64,000 bases of DNA from Streptomyces griseochromogenes (GTDB lineage: Bacteria; Actinomycetota; Actinomycetes; Streptomycetales; Streptomycetaceae), in the NCBI RefSeq assembly GCF_001542625.1, contig NZ_CP016279.1, forward strand, positions 3,782,001-3,846,000, given 5' to 3'. Made by a program: the position numbers and the translations under genes. Shown piece by piece: positions 27,747-36,797 of the stretch. Position 1 is the first letter of the stretch. Every line of letters starts with the position of its first letter. The notes under the pieces were generated by a model that saw only the letters and a list, made by a program, of their open reading frames with translations, was not told the origin of the DNA and searched no databases.

Positions 27747-29003
27747 ATGTCCCGTGCCGTGCGCTTCGGCGTCAACTACACCCCGAGCGTCGGGTGGTTC
27801 CACCACTGGCTCGACTTCGACCTCGACTCCGTGCGCGCCGACCTCGACGCGCTCGCCGCCCTCGGCCTGGACCACATCCGCGTCTTCCCGCTGTGGCCCT
27901 ACTTCCAGCCGAACCGCACCCTGATCCGCCCGCGCGCGGTCGAGGACCTGGTACGCCTGGTCGACGCGGCCGCCGAACGCGGCCTGGACGTCAGCGTCGA
28001 CGGCCTGCAGGGCCATCTGAGCAGCTTCGACTTCCTGCCCGCCTGGACCCGCACCTGGCACCGGCGCAACCTCTTCACCGACCCGGACGTGATCGACGGC
28101 CAGGCCGCCTACCTGCGCACCCTCGCCGCCGCCCTCGCCGAGCGGCCCGCCTTCCTCGGCATGACGATCGGCAACGAGGTCAACCAGTTCGCCGCCGCAC
28201 CTCACCCCGACCCCGACCGGATCACGGCTGAGGACGCCGAACGCTGGCTGACCCGGCTCCTCGCGGCCTGCGCCGAGGGCGCCCCGGACCGGCCCCATCT
28301 GCACGCCTCCTACGACGCCGCCTGGTACCAGGACGACCAGCCCTTCACCCCCGCCCACTCGGCCCGCCTCGGTGCCGTCACCGCCGTGCACTCCTGGGTC
28401 TTCAACGGCACCGCCCAGCGCCACGGCCGTACCTCCGTACCGGCCGAGCACCACGCCGCCTATCTGGTCGAGCTGAGCAAGGCCTGGGCCGAGCGGCCGC
28501 ACCGGCCGGTGTGGCTGCAGGAGGTGGGCGCACCCGCGCCCCTCGTCCCCGCCGAGCACGCGCCCGCCTTCGCCGAGGCGACCGTCCGCAACGCTCTGGA
28601 CTGCCCCGATCTGTGGGGCATCACCTGGTGGTGCTCCTACGACGTCTCCCGCGAACTGGCCGACTTCCCCGAACTCGAATACGGGCTCGGCCTGCTGACC
28701 CACGACCGGCGCCCCAAGGACATCGCCCGCGTACTGGCCGACGCGGCCCGCGCACACCATGAGCCCCCCGCCACGCGCACCACGGCCCTCGTCGTGCCCG
28801 CCGACCCGGCCCACCGCTCCCGCTGCGCCCCGGGCGGCCCCGTCTTCGACGCCTTCTTCCGCCTCGTCGCCGACGGCGCCCGCCCCACCACCGTCCTGGA
28901 CACCCACGCGGACGACAAGGACCACCTCGCCGCCCGCGGAATCACCGAAGTCGTCACTCCCGGCCAGGTACTCCCCACCCCACAAGGAGGCACTTGCTCG
29001 TGA
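27747..29003 (+). CDS. GH5-type glycosidase, probable N-glycan-core beta-mannosidase
   Basis: 418 aa (beta/alpha)8 clan-A glycosidase without a signal peptide, so cytoplasmic. The acid/base lies in MTIGNEVNQF (NE near residue 146) and the nucleophile Glu in VWLQEVGAP (near residue 257), the normal spacing. A Bifidobacterium GH5 subfamily 18 beta-mannosidase is known to cut Man-beta-1,4-GlcNAc from N-glycan cores and sits in an operon with GH85, GH38 and an ABC importer; this gene has the same company. I therefore infer the same role, with subfamily not proven. The last ~80 residues form an extra C-terminal part. The stop overlaps the next start as GTGA. Confidence 0.78.
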   Translation: MSRAVRFGVNYTPSVGWFHHWLDFDLDSVRADLDALAALGLDHIRVFPLWPYFQPNRTLIRPRAVEDLVRLVDAAAERGLDVSVDGLQGHLSSFDFLPAWTRTWHRRNLFTDPDVIDGQAAYLRTLAAALAERPAFLGMTIGNEVNQFAAAPHPDPDRITAEDAERWLTRLLAACAEGAPDRPHLHASYDAAWYQDDQPFTPAHSARLGAVTAVHSWVFNGTAQRHGRTSVPAEHHAAYLVELSKAWAERPHRPVWLQEVGAPAPLVPAEHAPAFAEATVRNALDCPDLWGITWWCSYDVSRELADFPELEYGLGLLTHDRRPKDIARVLADAARAHHEPPATRTTALVVPADPAHRSRCAPGGPVFDAFFRLVADGARPTTVLDTHADDKDHLAARGITEVVTPGQVLPTPQGGTCS

Positions 29004-31006
29004 ACCCCACCAGACGCACCGTTCTCGTCGCCGGGGCCGCCACGGCCCTGCTCCCGGGCGCTCCCGCCGTGGCCGCCGCCCGCCCCAAGGCCGTCGCCAC
29101 CCCGCCGTACGCCTCGTACTGGTACCCGGACTCCTTCCCCTCCGGCAGCCCGAGCCCGGGTATCACCTGGCGCAGCCTGAAGACCTGGCGTGCGGCCGAC
29201 GACCCCGACCTCGCCTTCAATGCCGCGTCCGTCCCACTCGCCGCCCGCTTCACCCCGACCCCGGCCAACACCACCGCGCGCTCCGGCCAGGCCCGTATCC
29301 AGTCCCTGGTCTCCTTCGGACCTACCTCCGGCAACCCCTCCCAGGGATCGGCCACCGCCGACTACTACGCCCTCACCCACTGGGCCTGCCTGGACGAGCT
29401 GGTCTTCTGGGGCGGCTCGGCGGGCGAGGGGCTGATCCTGGCGCCGAACGCGCCGATCGTGGACGCGGCCCACCGGCACGGCGTGCCCGTCCTCGGCACC
29501 GTCTTCCTGCCGCCCACCGCCTACGGCGGCCGGCTCCAGTGGACCCGTGACCTCGTCCAGAAGGATTCCTCCGGGCACTACCCGCTCGCCGCTCAACTCG
29601 TCGCGGTCGCGGCGGCCCACGGCTTCGACGGCTGGTTCCTGAACGCCGAGACGGGCGGCGGGAACACCGCGCTCGGCACCGCCATGCTCGCCTTCGTGAA
29701 GGAGCTGAAGGCGCTCGCGGCGGCCAAGGGACAGCGGGTGACCTGGTACGACGCGATGACCGTGAACGGGACGGTCAGCTGGCAGGGCGCGCTCGACAGC
29801 CAGAACCAGGCGTTCTTCCAGGCCGCCGACGACATGTTCGTCGACTTCCGCTGGAGCGCGGCCACCCTCGCGTCCTCGGGGACCAAGGCCGGCCAACTGG
29901 GACGCGGCCGCTACGAGTTGTGGGCCGGCGTCGACGTCGAGTCGAACGGGTCCGACACGTCGGTGGACTGGGACGCCGTCGTGCCGGCCGGGAAGGCGCA
30001 CATCACCTCGATCGGCTTCTACCGGCCCGAGTGGACCCGCAACCACCTGCCCGACGGTCAGCGCACCCCCGGCGACTTCCACGCGGCCGACGACCGGTTC
30101 TGGACGGGGCGGTCGCTCGATCCCGCGCGGCCGGACGCGAGTGATCCGTGGCGGGCGCCGGCGGTGTCGGTGGCGGACCGGTCGACCGTGTCCTCGGTGC
30201 CGTTCGCGAGCGTGTTCAACACCGGGCACGGGCTGCGGTGGTACGAGGACGGAGCCGTCACCTCCGACGCGCCCTGGAACCACCTCGGGCTGCAGGATCT
30301 TCTGCCCTCCCGGCAGTGGGCCGTGCGGACGGCGGGGCGGCGGCCGTCCGTGTCCTTCGACTTCGCCGACGCGTGGCGGGGCGGCAGCAGCGTGCTGGTC
30401 GCCGGTGAACCGGATCGGCCGGCCGTGGTGGATCTGTACGCGACCCGGCTGCCGATCACCGCGAACACGGTGGTCGAGCTGACGCACCGGACCGACGCGG
30501 GACAAGTGAACATCGAGCTGGCTGTCGCCACCGCCGAGCCGAGCGGCGCCGGAGCGGCACCGCCGTACACCTGGCTGCCGGTCACCTCGGCCGGCACCTG
30601 GCAGACGTCGACCGTACGGCTCGCCGGGCTGTCCGGCACGGTCCATGCCCTCGGTGTCCGCCTGACCGCGCCCGGCGGCGGCCCGGTGCGCTGGCGGCTG
30701 GGCGGCCTCACCGTACGCGACACCGCCACGGCCCCGGCCGCCCCCACCGGCCTGCGGATCACCGCCGCTTCCGGAGGCGACCTGCGCTTCGCCTGGGATG
30801 CGGCTCCCGGTCCCGTGCGCCACTACGAACTGCACCGCCTCCTGCCCGACGGCACCCGCCGCTTCCTCGGCGGCACCTGCCAGCGCGCCTGCTTCGTCTC
30901 CGGACTGCGGCCCGCACAGGGAGAGACGGCCGCACGATTCGAACTGCGCGCAGTGGGGGAGCTGTACAACGCCTCGACTCCCGTGACCGTCACCCACCCC
31001 TGGTAA
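29000..31006 (+). CDS. GH85 endo-beta-N-acetylglucosaminidase
   Basis: Cleaves the chitobiose core of N-glycans, releasing high-mannose oligosaccharides. GTG 29000 is chosen because AAGGAGG ends 9 bases before it; TTG 28994 is too close. The signal has twin arginines (MNPTRRTVLVAGAATALL ... PAVAAA), so the enzyme is exported, while downstream mannosidases are cytoplasmic. The family core is visible: YWYPDSFP, GLILAPNAP, VPVLGTVFLPPTAYGG, and the catalytic HGFDGWFLNAETGGG (Glu near residue 215). After the barrel come beta-sandwich domains and a C-terminal fibronectin-like part (from about residue 590). The length is 668 aa. Confidence 0.93.
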   Translation: MNPTRRTVLVAGAATALLPGAPAVAAARPKAVATPPYASYWYPDSFPSGSPSPGITWRSLKTWRAADDPDLAFNAASVPLAARFTPTPANTTARSGQARIQSLVSFGPTSGNPSQGSATADYYALTHWACLDELVFWGGSAGEGLILAPNAPIVDAAHRHGVPVLGTVFLPPTAYGGRLQWTRDLVQKDSSGHYPLAAQLVAVAAAHGFDGWFLNAETGGGNTALGTAMLAFVKELKALAAAKGQRVTWYDAMTVNGTVSWQGALDSQNQAFFQAADDMFVDFRWSAATLASSGTKAGQLGRGRYELWAGVDVESNGSDTSVDWDAVVPAGKAHITSIGFYRPEWTRNHLPDGQRTPGDFHAADDRFWTGRSLDPARPDASDPWRAPAVSVADRSTVSSVPFASVFNTGHGLRWYEDGAVTSDAPWNHLGLQDLLPSRQWAVRTAGRRPSVSFDFADAWRGGSSVLVAGEPDRPAVVDLYATRLPITANTVVELTHRTDAGQVNIELAVATAEPSGAGAAPPYTWLPVTSAGTWQTSTVRLAGLSGTVHALGVRLTAPGGGPVRWRLGGLTVRDTATAPAAPTGLRITAASGGDLRFAWDAAPGPVRHYELHRLLPDGTRRFLGGTCQRACFVSGLRPAQGETAARFELRAVGELYNASTPVTVTHPW

Positions 31007-31036
31007 TCATCCGGAACCCAGCAGGGAGCACCCCGC

Positions 31037-34000
31037 ATGCATGACGACCGCAAGCTGGTCGAAGCCCGCCTGAGGCGCGTCCTCGACGAACGCATCCGTC
31101 CCGCCGTGTACCCCGAGTCCCTGCCGCTCCAGGTCGCGGTCTGGCACGCGCCGGGGGAGCCGGTGCCGGTCGCGGAGGGGCTGGCGGCCGAGCCCGTACC
31201 GATCGAGGTGGGCAGCCGGTGGGGTGCTCCGTGGGGCACCAGCTGGTTCCGGGTGACCGGAACCGTGCCCGAGGCCTGGGCGGGCCGGACCGTGGAGGCC
31301 CTGCTCGACCTGGGCTTCGACGAGAACATGCCCGGCTTCCAGTGCGAGGGCCTGGTCCACCGGCCCGACGGCACCCCGGTGAAGGGCCTCAATCCGCGCA
31401 ACCAGTGGGTGCGCATCGGCGCCCCCGTCGCCGGCGGGGAGGAGGTGTGCCTGCACATCGAGGCCGCCTCCAACCCGGTCATCCTCGACTACCACCCCTT
31501 CCTGCCCACCTCGCTCGGCGACCGGGACACCGCCGGACACGAGCCGCAGTACACGCTCGCCCGGATGGACCTCGCCGTCTTCGACGAGACCGTCTGGCAG
31601 CTGGTGCTGGACCTGGAGGTGCTCGGCGAGCTGATGGCCGAACTGCCGGCCGACTCCGCGCGCCGCTGGGACATCCTGCGCGCCGTCGACCGGGCCCTGG
31701 ACGCCGTCGACCTGCAGGACGTGGGCGGCACGGCGGCCCGGGCGCGTGCGCGGCTCACCGAGGTGCTGGCCGCCCCGGCCGTGCCGTCCGCCCACCGGAT
31801 CAGCGCCGTCGGGCACGCCCACATCGACTCCGCCTGGCTGTGGCCGCTGCGCGAGACCGTGCGCAAGGTGGCCCGTACGACGTCCAACATGACCGCGCTC
31901 ATCGAGGACGAGCCGGAGTTCGTCTTCGCCATGTCGCAGGCCCAGCAGTGGGCCTGGGTGAAGGAGCACCGGCCCGAGGTGTGGGCGCGGGTGAAGAAGG
32001 CCGTGGCTCAGGGGCGGTTCGTGCCGGCCGGCGGGATGTGGGTCGAGTCGGACACCAACATGCCCGGCTCGGAGGCGATGGCCCGTCAGTTCGTGCACGG
32101 CAAGCGCTTCTTCCTCGACGAGTTCGGCATCGAGAACGAGGAGGCCTGGCTGCCCGACACCTTCGGCTTCGCGGCAGGGCTCCCGCAGATCATCAAGGCG
32201 GCCGGGTCCAAGTGGCTGCTGACCCAGAAGATCTCGTGGTCGCAGACGAACACGTTCCCGCACCACACCTTCCGGTGGGAGGGCATCGACGGCACCCGGA
32301 TCTTCACCCACTTCCCGCCCGTCGACACCTACAACTGCTCGATGAAGGGCGCCGAAATCGCCCACGCGGCCCGGAACTTCAAGGACAAGGGCAAGGCCCG
32401 GCACTCCCTCGCGCCGACCGGCTGGGGCGACGGGGGCGGCGGCACGACCCGGGAGATGGTCGCCAAGGCGGCTCGGCTGCGCGACCTCGAAGGCTCGGCG
32501 ACCGTCGCCTGGGAGACGCCCCGGGCGTTCTTCGAGAAGGCCGAGGCCGAACACCCCGAACCGCCCGTCTGGGTCGGCGAGCTGTACCTGGAGCTGCACC
32601 GCGCCACCCTCACCAGCCAGGCCAGGACCAAGCAGGGCAACCGCCGCAGCGAACACCTGCTGCGCGAGGCCGAACTGTGGACGGCCACCGCCGCCGTACG
32701 CGCCGGATTCCCCTACCCGTACGAGGAGCTGGACCGCATCTGGAAGACGGTCCTGCTGCACCAGTTCCATGACATCCTGCCCGGTTCCTCCATCGCCTGG
32801 GTGCACCGGGAGGCGCGGGCCACGTACGAGCGGATCGCCGCCGAGCTGAACGCGATCATCGAGGCCGCGCAGCGCGCGCTCGCCGGCGAGGGTGAGGTGC
32901 CCCTGGTGTTCAACGCGGCCCCGCACCCGCGCGCCGGCGTCCCGGCAGGCGGGGCGGCGACACCGCGTGGTGACGGCGCGACGGCACTCGCGCCGCGGCC
33001 CGGCGGCGGACACGTCCTGGACAACGGCCTGCTGCGGATCGAGACCGACGCCCGTGGCCTGGTCGTCTCCGTCCACGACATCGAGGCCGACCGCGAGACG
33101 ATCGCTCCCGGCACCGCAGCGAACCTCCTCCAGCTCCACCCCGACTTCCCCAACATGTGGGACGCCTGGGACGTGGACGAGTTCTACCGGAACACGGTCA
33201 CCGACCTCACGGATGCCGACTCGGTGACGGCGGGCGAGGACGGCGCCTCGGTGCGGATCGTGCGGTCCTTCGGCGCCTCCCGCGTCACCCAGGTGCTGAC
33301 GCTGCCGCCGGGGGAGCGGCGCCTGGTGCTGGACACCGAGGTCGACTGGCACGAGACGGAGAAGTTCCTGAAGCTGGCCTTCCCGCTGGACCTGCACGCG
33401 GAGCGGTACGCGTCGGAGACCCAGTTCGGGCACTTCCACCGGCCCACGCACACCAACACCTCCTGGGAGGCGGCCAAGTTCGAGGCCTGCAACCACCGCT
33501 TCGTGCACCTGGCGGAACCCGACTGGGGTGTCGCCGTCGTCAACGACTCCACGTACGGGCACGACGTGACCCGGACGGTCCGCACCGACGGCGACCGGGG
33601 TACGACCACCACGGTGCGCGTCTCCCTCCTGCGCGCCCCGCGCTTCCCCGACCCCGAGACCGACCAGGGCGTCCACCGCTTCCGGCACGCCCTGATCCCC
33701 GGCGCCCGGATCGCCGACGCGGTCCGCGAGGGCTGGCGGATCAACCTGCCCGAGCGGCGCACGACCGGCGCGGGTGCGGTCGCCCCGCTGGTCACGGTGG
33801 ACAACGAGGCGGTCGTCGTCACGGCCGTGAAACTGGCGGACGACGGCAGCGGGGATGTGGTGGTGCGCTTCCACGAGGCGCACGGAGGCCGGGCCCGGGC
33901 GACCCTCACGGCCGGCTTCGCCGTCGAGGACGTCACCGTGACGGACCTGCTGGAGCGGCCCGGCGGCGACGGGGCCGCGCCGGTGCGGGACGGCGACCGG

Positions 34001-34057
34001 ATCAGCGTGCGGCTGAGGCCCTTCGAGCTGATGACGCTGAGGTTGCGAAGGCGCTGA
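31037..34057 (+). CDS. GH38 alpha-mannosidase
   Basis: 1006 aa cytoplasmic alpha-mannosidase. Zinc-site motif GHAHIDSAWLWPLRET lies near residues 258-273, and the catalytic nucleophile Asp in EEAWLPDTFGF near residue 371. Further GH38 blocks are GGMWVESDTNMPGSEAM, LTQKISWSQTNTFPHHTFRWEG and LHQFHDILPGSSI. No signal peptide is present; ATG 31037 has AGCAGGGAGCA upstream. It is the last gene of the operon, 30 bases after the GH85 stop. It would complete breakdown of imported mannose oligosaccharides to mannose together with the GH5 enzyme. Confidence 0.94.
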   Translation: MHDDRKLVEARLRRVLDERIRPAVYPESLPLQVAVWHAPGEPVPVAEGLAAEPVPIEVGSRWGAPWGTSWFRVTGTVPEAWAGRTVEALLDLGFDENMPGFQCEGLVHRPDGTPVKGLNPRNQWVRIGAPVAGGEEVCLHIEAASNPVILDYHPFLPTSLGDRDTAGHEPQYTLARMDLAVFDETVWQLVLDLEVLGELMAELPADSARRWDILRAVDRALDAVDLQDVGGTAARARARLTEVLAAPAVPSAHRISAVGHAHIDSAWLWPLRETVRKVARTTSNMTALIEDEPEFVFAMSQAQQWAWVKEHRPEVWARVKKAVAQGRFVPAGGMWVESDTNMPGSEAMARQFVHGKRFFLDEFGIENEEAWLPDTFGFAAGLPQIIKAAGSKWLLTQKISWSQTNTFPHHTFRWEGIDGTRIFTHFPPVDTYNCSMKGAEIAHAARNFKDKGKARHSLAPTGWGDGGGGTTREMVAKAARLRDLEGSATVAWETPRAFFEKAEAEHPEPPVWVGELYLELHRATLTSQARTKQGNRRSEHLLREAELWTATAAVRAGFPYPYEELDRIWKTVLLHQFHDILPGSSIAWVHREARATYERIAAELNAIIEAAQRALAGEGEVPLVFNAAPHPRAGVPAGGAATPRGDGATALAPRPGGGHVLDNGLLRIETDARGLVVSVHDIEADRETIAPGTAANLLQLHPDFPNMWDAWDVDEFYRNTVTDLTDADSVTAGEDGASVRIVRSFGASRVTQVLTLPPGERRLVLDTEVDWHETEKFLKLAFPLDLHAERYASETQFGHFHRPTHTNTSWEAAKFEACNHRFVHLAEPDWGVAVVNDSTYGHDVTRTVRTDGDRGTTTTVRVSLLRAPRFPDPETDQGVHRFRHALIPGARIADAVREGWRINLPERRTTGAGAVAPLVTVDNEAVVVTAVKLADDGSGDVVVRFHEAHGGRARATLTAGFAVEDVTVTDLLERPGGDGAAPVRDGDRISVRLRPFELMTLRLRRR

Positions 34058-34735
34058 TCACACGTCGCGCGGCGCCAGTGCGGCAAGGCGGTCCAGGACG
34101 TGGCGGGTGCCCGGATGCCCGCCCGTCCCGGCCCGGTGTACGGCGTGGACAGCGCGCCGTACCGGCACCCGCAGCGGGTGCGCGCTCAGACCCGGCGCGC
34201 CGGGGTCGGGCAGGGCGAGCCGGGGTACCAGAGCGACGCCGGCGCGCCGGGCGGCCAGCGCGCACAGCACCGCGAAGTCGCCGGCGACCGCGACCGGACG
34301 GGGCACGAAACCGGCCGCCCCGCACGCCCGTTGGGCCATCTCGTGGCAGGCGGTGTCGGCGCCGGGCAGCAGCCAGGCCGCGTCCGCGAGCGCGGTGAGG
34401 TCGGCGGCCGCACCCGGCGCCAGGCCGCGGCCGGCCGCCTCGGCCGGGTGCAGGACCAGGAACACCGGCTCCGTGAACAGGTCCCGGCGCTCGCAGCCCG
34501 CAGGGAGCGGGCGGGGCAGCAGGCTGTAGGAGTGGGTGACCGCGAGATCGACCTCGTGCCGGCCGAGCGCGGCCTCGGCCCGGTCGGGCTCGTGCTCGAC
34601 CAGTTCGATCAGCGGAGCCTCGGGATCGGCGGGACCGTCCGGGTCCGGCCACAGACCCGGCAGCAGGGCACGCGCCGCGGACGGGAACGAGGCGATCCGT
34701 ACCCGCCCTCGCTTGTGGCTGGGACGTGCGGTTCG
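34058..34735 (-). pseudogene. LysR-family regulator remnant lacking the DNA-binding domain
   Basis: The effector-binding domain of a LysR regulator is readable from RGRVRIASFPSAARALLPGLW to DRLAALAPRDV. The ~60-90 residue helix-turn-helix and linker helix that should precede it are absent. Upstream the frame runs into a 14-base tandem repeat and a hairpin (34737-34819), then the FadR gene. A deletion or rearrangement most likely removed the 5' part. A long frame is open upstream but its residues are Arg-rich noise. The product would not bind DNA, if it is made at all. Confidence 0.75.
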
Positions 34736-34736
34736 C

Positions 34737-34778
34737 TGACCGTCGCGTTCTGACGGTCGCGTTCTGACCGTCGCGTTC
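34737..34778. repeat. Three tandem 14-base repeats at the LysR break point
   Basis: TGACCGTCGCGTTC occurs at 34737-34750 and 34765-34778, with a one-base variant between them. It marks the place where the LysR homology stops. Confidence 0.85.
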
Positions 34779-34781
34779 CGG

Positions 34782-34819
34782 CATCGTGGACGGCGCTCGC
34801 CGAGCCGTCGTCCACGATG
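34782..34819. repeat. Perfect 11-base inverted repeat next to LysR remnant
   Basis: CATCGTGGACG (34782-34792) and CGTCCACGATG (34809-34819) with a 16-base loop. It could act as a terminator for the FadR gene, which ends 39 bases away, or be a scar of rearrangement. Confidence 0.7.
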
Positions 34820-34857
34820 TGCATCGCCCCGCGGTCCCGGCCCCCCGCCTCGAGGAC

Positions 34858-35559
34858 CTAGCCCCCGAGCTGCGCCCGCAGCCACTCCTCCACCTCGCCC
34901 ACGTGCGCGGCCGCCGCCGCGCGGGCCGCCTCCGGGTCGCGGGCCGACAGGGCGCGGTGGATGGCGGCGTGCTCGCGGCGGGTGCGTGCGAAGGCGCCCT
35001 CCTCCTGGTAGCCGCGCCAGACGCGGGCCCGGAACGTGCGGGAGGACAGGCCCTCCAGGATGGCGGCCATCGTGTCGTTGCCCGCGGCGGCCGCGATCTC
35101 GCGGTGGAAGGCCAGGTCGTGGGCGAGGATCTCCTCGGGGTCGTCGGTGGCGTTCATCGCCGTCAAGTGCTTCTCCACCTCGGCGAGTCGGTCGTCGGTG
35201 ATGCGGGCCGCGGCGAGCGCGGTCGCGGTGGACTCCAGGATCCGGCGCACCTCCAGCAGCTCCACCAGCCGCGGCCCCCGGGACAGGTCGGCCACCACCC
35301 CGAACGTCTCCAGCAGATCGCCGGCCTCCAGCGCGGTGACGTAGATGCCCGAGCCGTGCCGGGCCTCCAGGACGCCGAGGACCGTCAGCGCGCGGATCGC
35401 CTCGCGCATCGAGCTGCGGGAGATGCCCAGCTGGGCCGCGAGATCCCGCTCCGTCGGCAGGCGCTGGCCCGGCTCCAGCAGGCCCCCGGCGATCATCGCC
35501 TTGATCCGCTCGATGGCGCGCTGGGTCACCGTGCCCTTCTGCGGGGCTTCCTCGTCCAC
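34858..35559 (-). CDS. FadR-type GntR regulator of L-fucose operon
   Basis: 233 aa. Winged-helix domain at residues ~10-75 (AIERIKAMIAGGLLEPGQRLPTERDLAAQLGISRSSMREAIRALTVLGVLEARHGSGIYV), then an all-helical FCD effector domain with metal/ligand histidines (HDLAFHREIAAAAGN; REHAAIHRAL). GTG 35559 is chosen for the GGGAGGAG 5 bases upstream; longer in-frame starts would run through the operator. It is divergent from the fucose importer operon, with operator-like palindromes between. A sugar acid or lactone from the pathway is the probable inducer. Confidence 0.92.
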   Translation of the reverse strand: MDEEAPQKGTVTQRAIERIKAMIAGGLLEPGQRLPTERDLAAQLGISRSSMREAIRALTVLGVLEARHGSGIYVTALEAGDLLETFGVVADLSRGPRLVELLEVRRILESTATALAAARITDDRLAEVEKHLTAMNATDDPEEILAHDLAFHREIAAAAGNDTMAAILEGLSSRTFRARVWRGYQEEGAFARTRREHAAIHRALSARDPEAARAAAAAHVGEVEEWLRAQLGG

Positions 35560-35602
35560 GCCGCTCCTCCCGTCACTGGGTGCGTCGCAGTCTAACCAGC
35601 GC

Positions 35603-35617
35603 AGTGGTCCGACCACT
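35603..35617. promoter_or_regulatory. FadR/GntR-type operator 1
   Basis: AGTGGTCCGACCACT: perfect 7-base arms around one central base, with the TGGTCnGACCA core typical of FadR-subfamily sites. It lies 44 bases before the regulator start and fits negative autoregulation and control of the divergent operon. Confidence 0.82.
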
Positions 35618-35666
35618 ATGCGTCTGAGAGCGAGAAATTGCGTGCCGGAGGGTGTTCCAGCGTCTG

Positions 35667-35681
35667 AGTGGTCTGATAAGT
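35667..35681. promoter_or_regulatory. FadR/GntR-type operator 2, degenerate
   Basis: AGTGGTCTGATAAGT keeps one perfect half-site of the first operator and a weaker second half. It lies 43 bases before the binding-protein gene, close to where the operon promoter should be. Confidence 0.55.
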
Positions 35682-35723
35682 ATCCAGGCATCTGCTCGAA
35701 CACCCTCGACGAGGAGCCGCGAG

Positions 35724-36797
35724 ATGCCCGTCAGAACAGCGAGGAAGCAGAACAGGTCACGCATCACCGGCGTGGCGGCCGTGGCCGCCTGCGCCTCGCT
35801 GCTGCTCACCGCGTGCGGCAGCACCAAGGACACCGGCGCCTCCAGCGCGGACGGGGGAGGCGGCTCCGGCGAGGTCGGGGTGATCCTGCCCCTGCTGACC
35901 TCGCCGTTCTGGCAGTCGTACAACGACTACGTGCCCAAGAAGGCCGACTCCGAGGGCGTCGACGTGCTGAAGACCGTCAACTCCAACAGCGATCCCTCGC
36001 AGCAGATCACCGACATCAACAACGAACTCAACCAGGGCGTGAAGGGCCTGGTCGTGGCCCCGCTGGACAGCGCCGCCATCCAGGCCGGGCTCGACCAGGC
36101 CGAACGCAAGGGCGTACCCGTCGTCGCCGTGGACGTCGCGCCCGACAAGGGCAAGGTCGCCATGGTCGTGCGCGCCGACAACGTCGCCTACGGCGAGAAG
36201 GCCTGCGACTACCTCGGGCAGCACGTCACCAGCGGCAAGGTCGTGCAGATCATGGGCGACCTCGCCTCGGTCAACGGCCGCGACCGCTCGGAGGCCTTCA
36301 GGGCCTGCGTGAAGAAGAAGTACCCGAAGCTCAAGGTGCTGGAGATCCCCGCCAAGTGGGAGTCCGACTCCGCGGCCGCCAAGCTGGACACCCTGCTCAA
36401 TGCCAACCCCGACATCAAGGGCATCTACCTGCAGGCCGGCGGCGTGTACCTCGCGCCGACCCTGCAGACCCTGAAGTCGAAGAACATGCTCAAGACGGCG
36501 GGCCACAAGGGCCACATCGCGATCGTCTCCAACGACGGCATCCCGCAGGAGTTCGACGCCATCCGCAAGGGCCAGATCGACGCCACCGTCTCCCAGCCCG
36601 CCGACGCCTACGCCCAGTACGGCATGTACTACATCAAGGCGGCGATGGAGGGGAAGACGTTCGAGCCCGGCCCGACCGACCACGGCTCGACCATCGTGAG
36701 GCTGCCCAGCGGCATCCTGGAGGACCAGCTGCCCGCGCCCCTGGTCACCAAGGCGAACGTCGACGACCCGAAGCTCTGGGGCAACACGGTCAAATGA
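35724..36797 (+). CDS. Ribose-type ABC sugar-binding lipoprotein, probable L-fucose
   Basis: 357 aa periplasmic-binding-protein type I (CUT2 class). A signal peptide ends in the lipobox LLTAC. ATG 35724 follows GAGGAG. Family pattern: VGVILPLLTSPFWQSYNDYVPKKA, LVVAPLDSAAIQAGLDQAERKGVPVVAVDV, IVSNDGIPQEFDAIRKGQIDATVSQPADAYAQYG. It overlaps the ATPase gene by ATGA. The substrate is inferred as L-fucose or a related deoxysugar from the catabolic genes downstream. Confidence 0.92.
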   Translation: MPVRTARKQNRSRITGVAAVAACASLLLTACGSTKDTGASSADGGGGSGEVGVILPLLTSPFWQSYNDYVPKKADSEGVDVLKTVNSNSDPSQQITDINNELNQGVKGLVVAPLDSAAIQAGLDQAERKGVPVVAVDVAPDKGKVAMVVRADNVAYGEKACDYLGQHVTSGKVVQIMGDLASVNGRDRSEAFRACVKKKYPKLKVLEIPAKWESDSAAAKLDTLLNANPDIKGIYLQAGGVYLAPTLQTLKSKNMLKTAGHKGHIAIVSNDGIPQEFDAIRKGQIDATVSQPADAYAQYGMYYIKAAMEGKTFEPGPTDHGSTIVRLPSGILEDQLPAPLVTKANVDDPKLWGNTVK

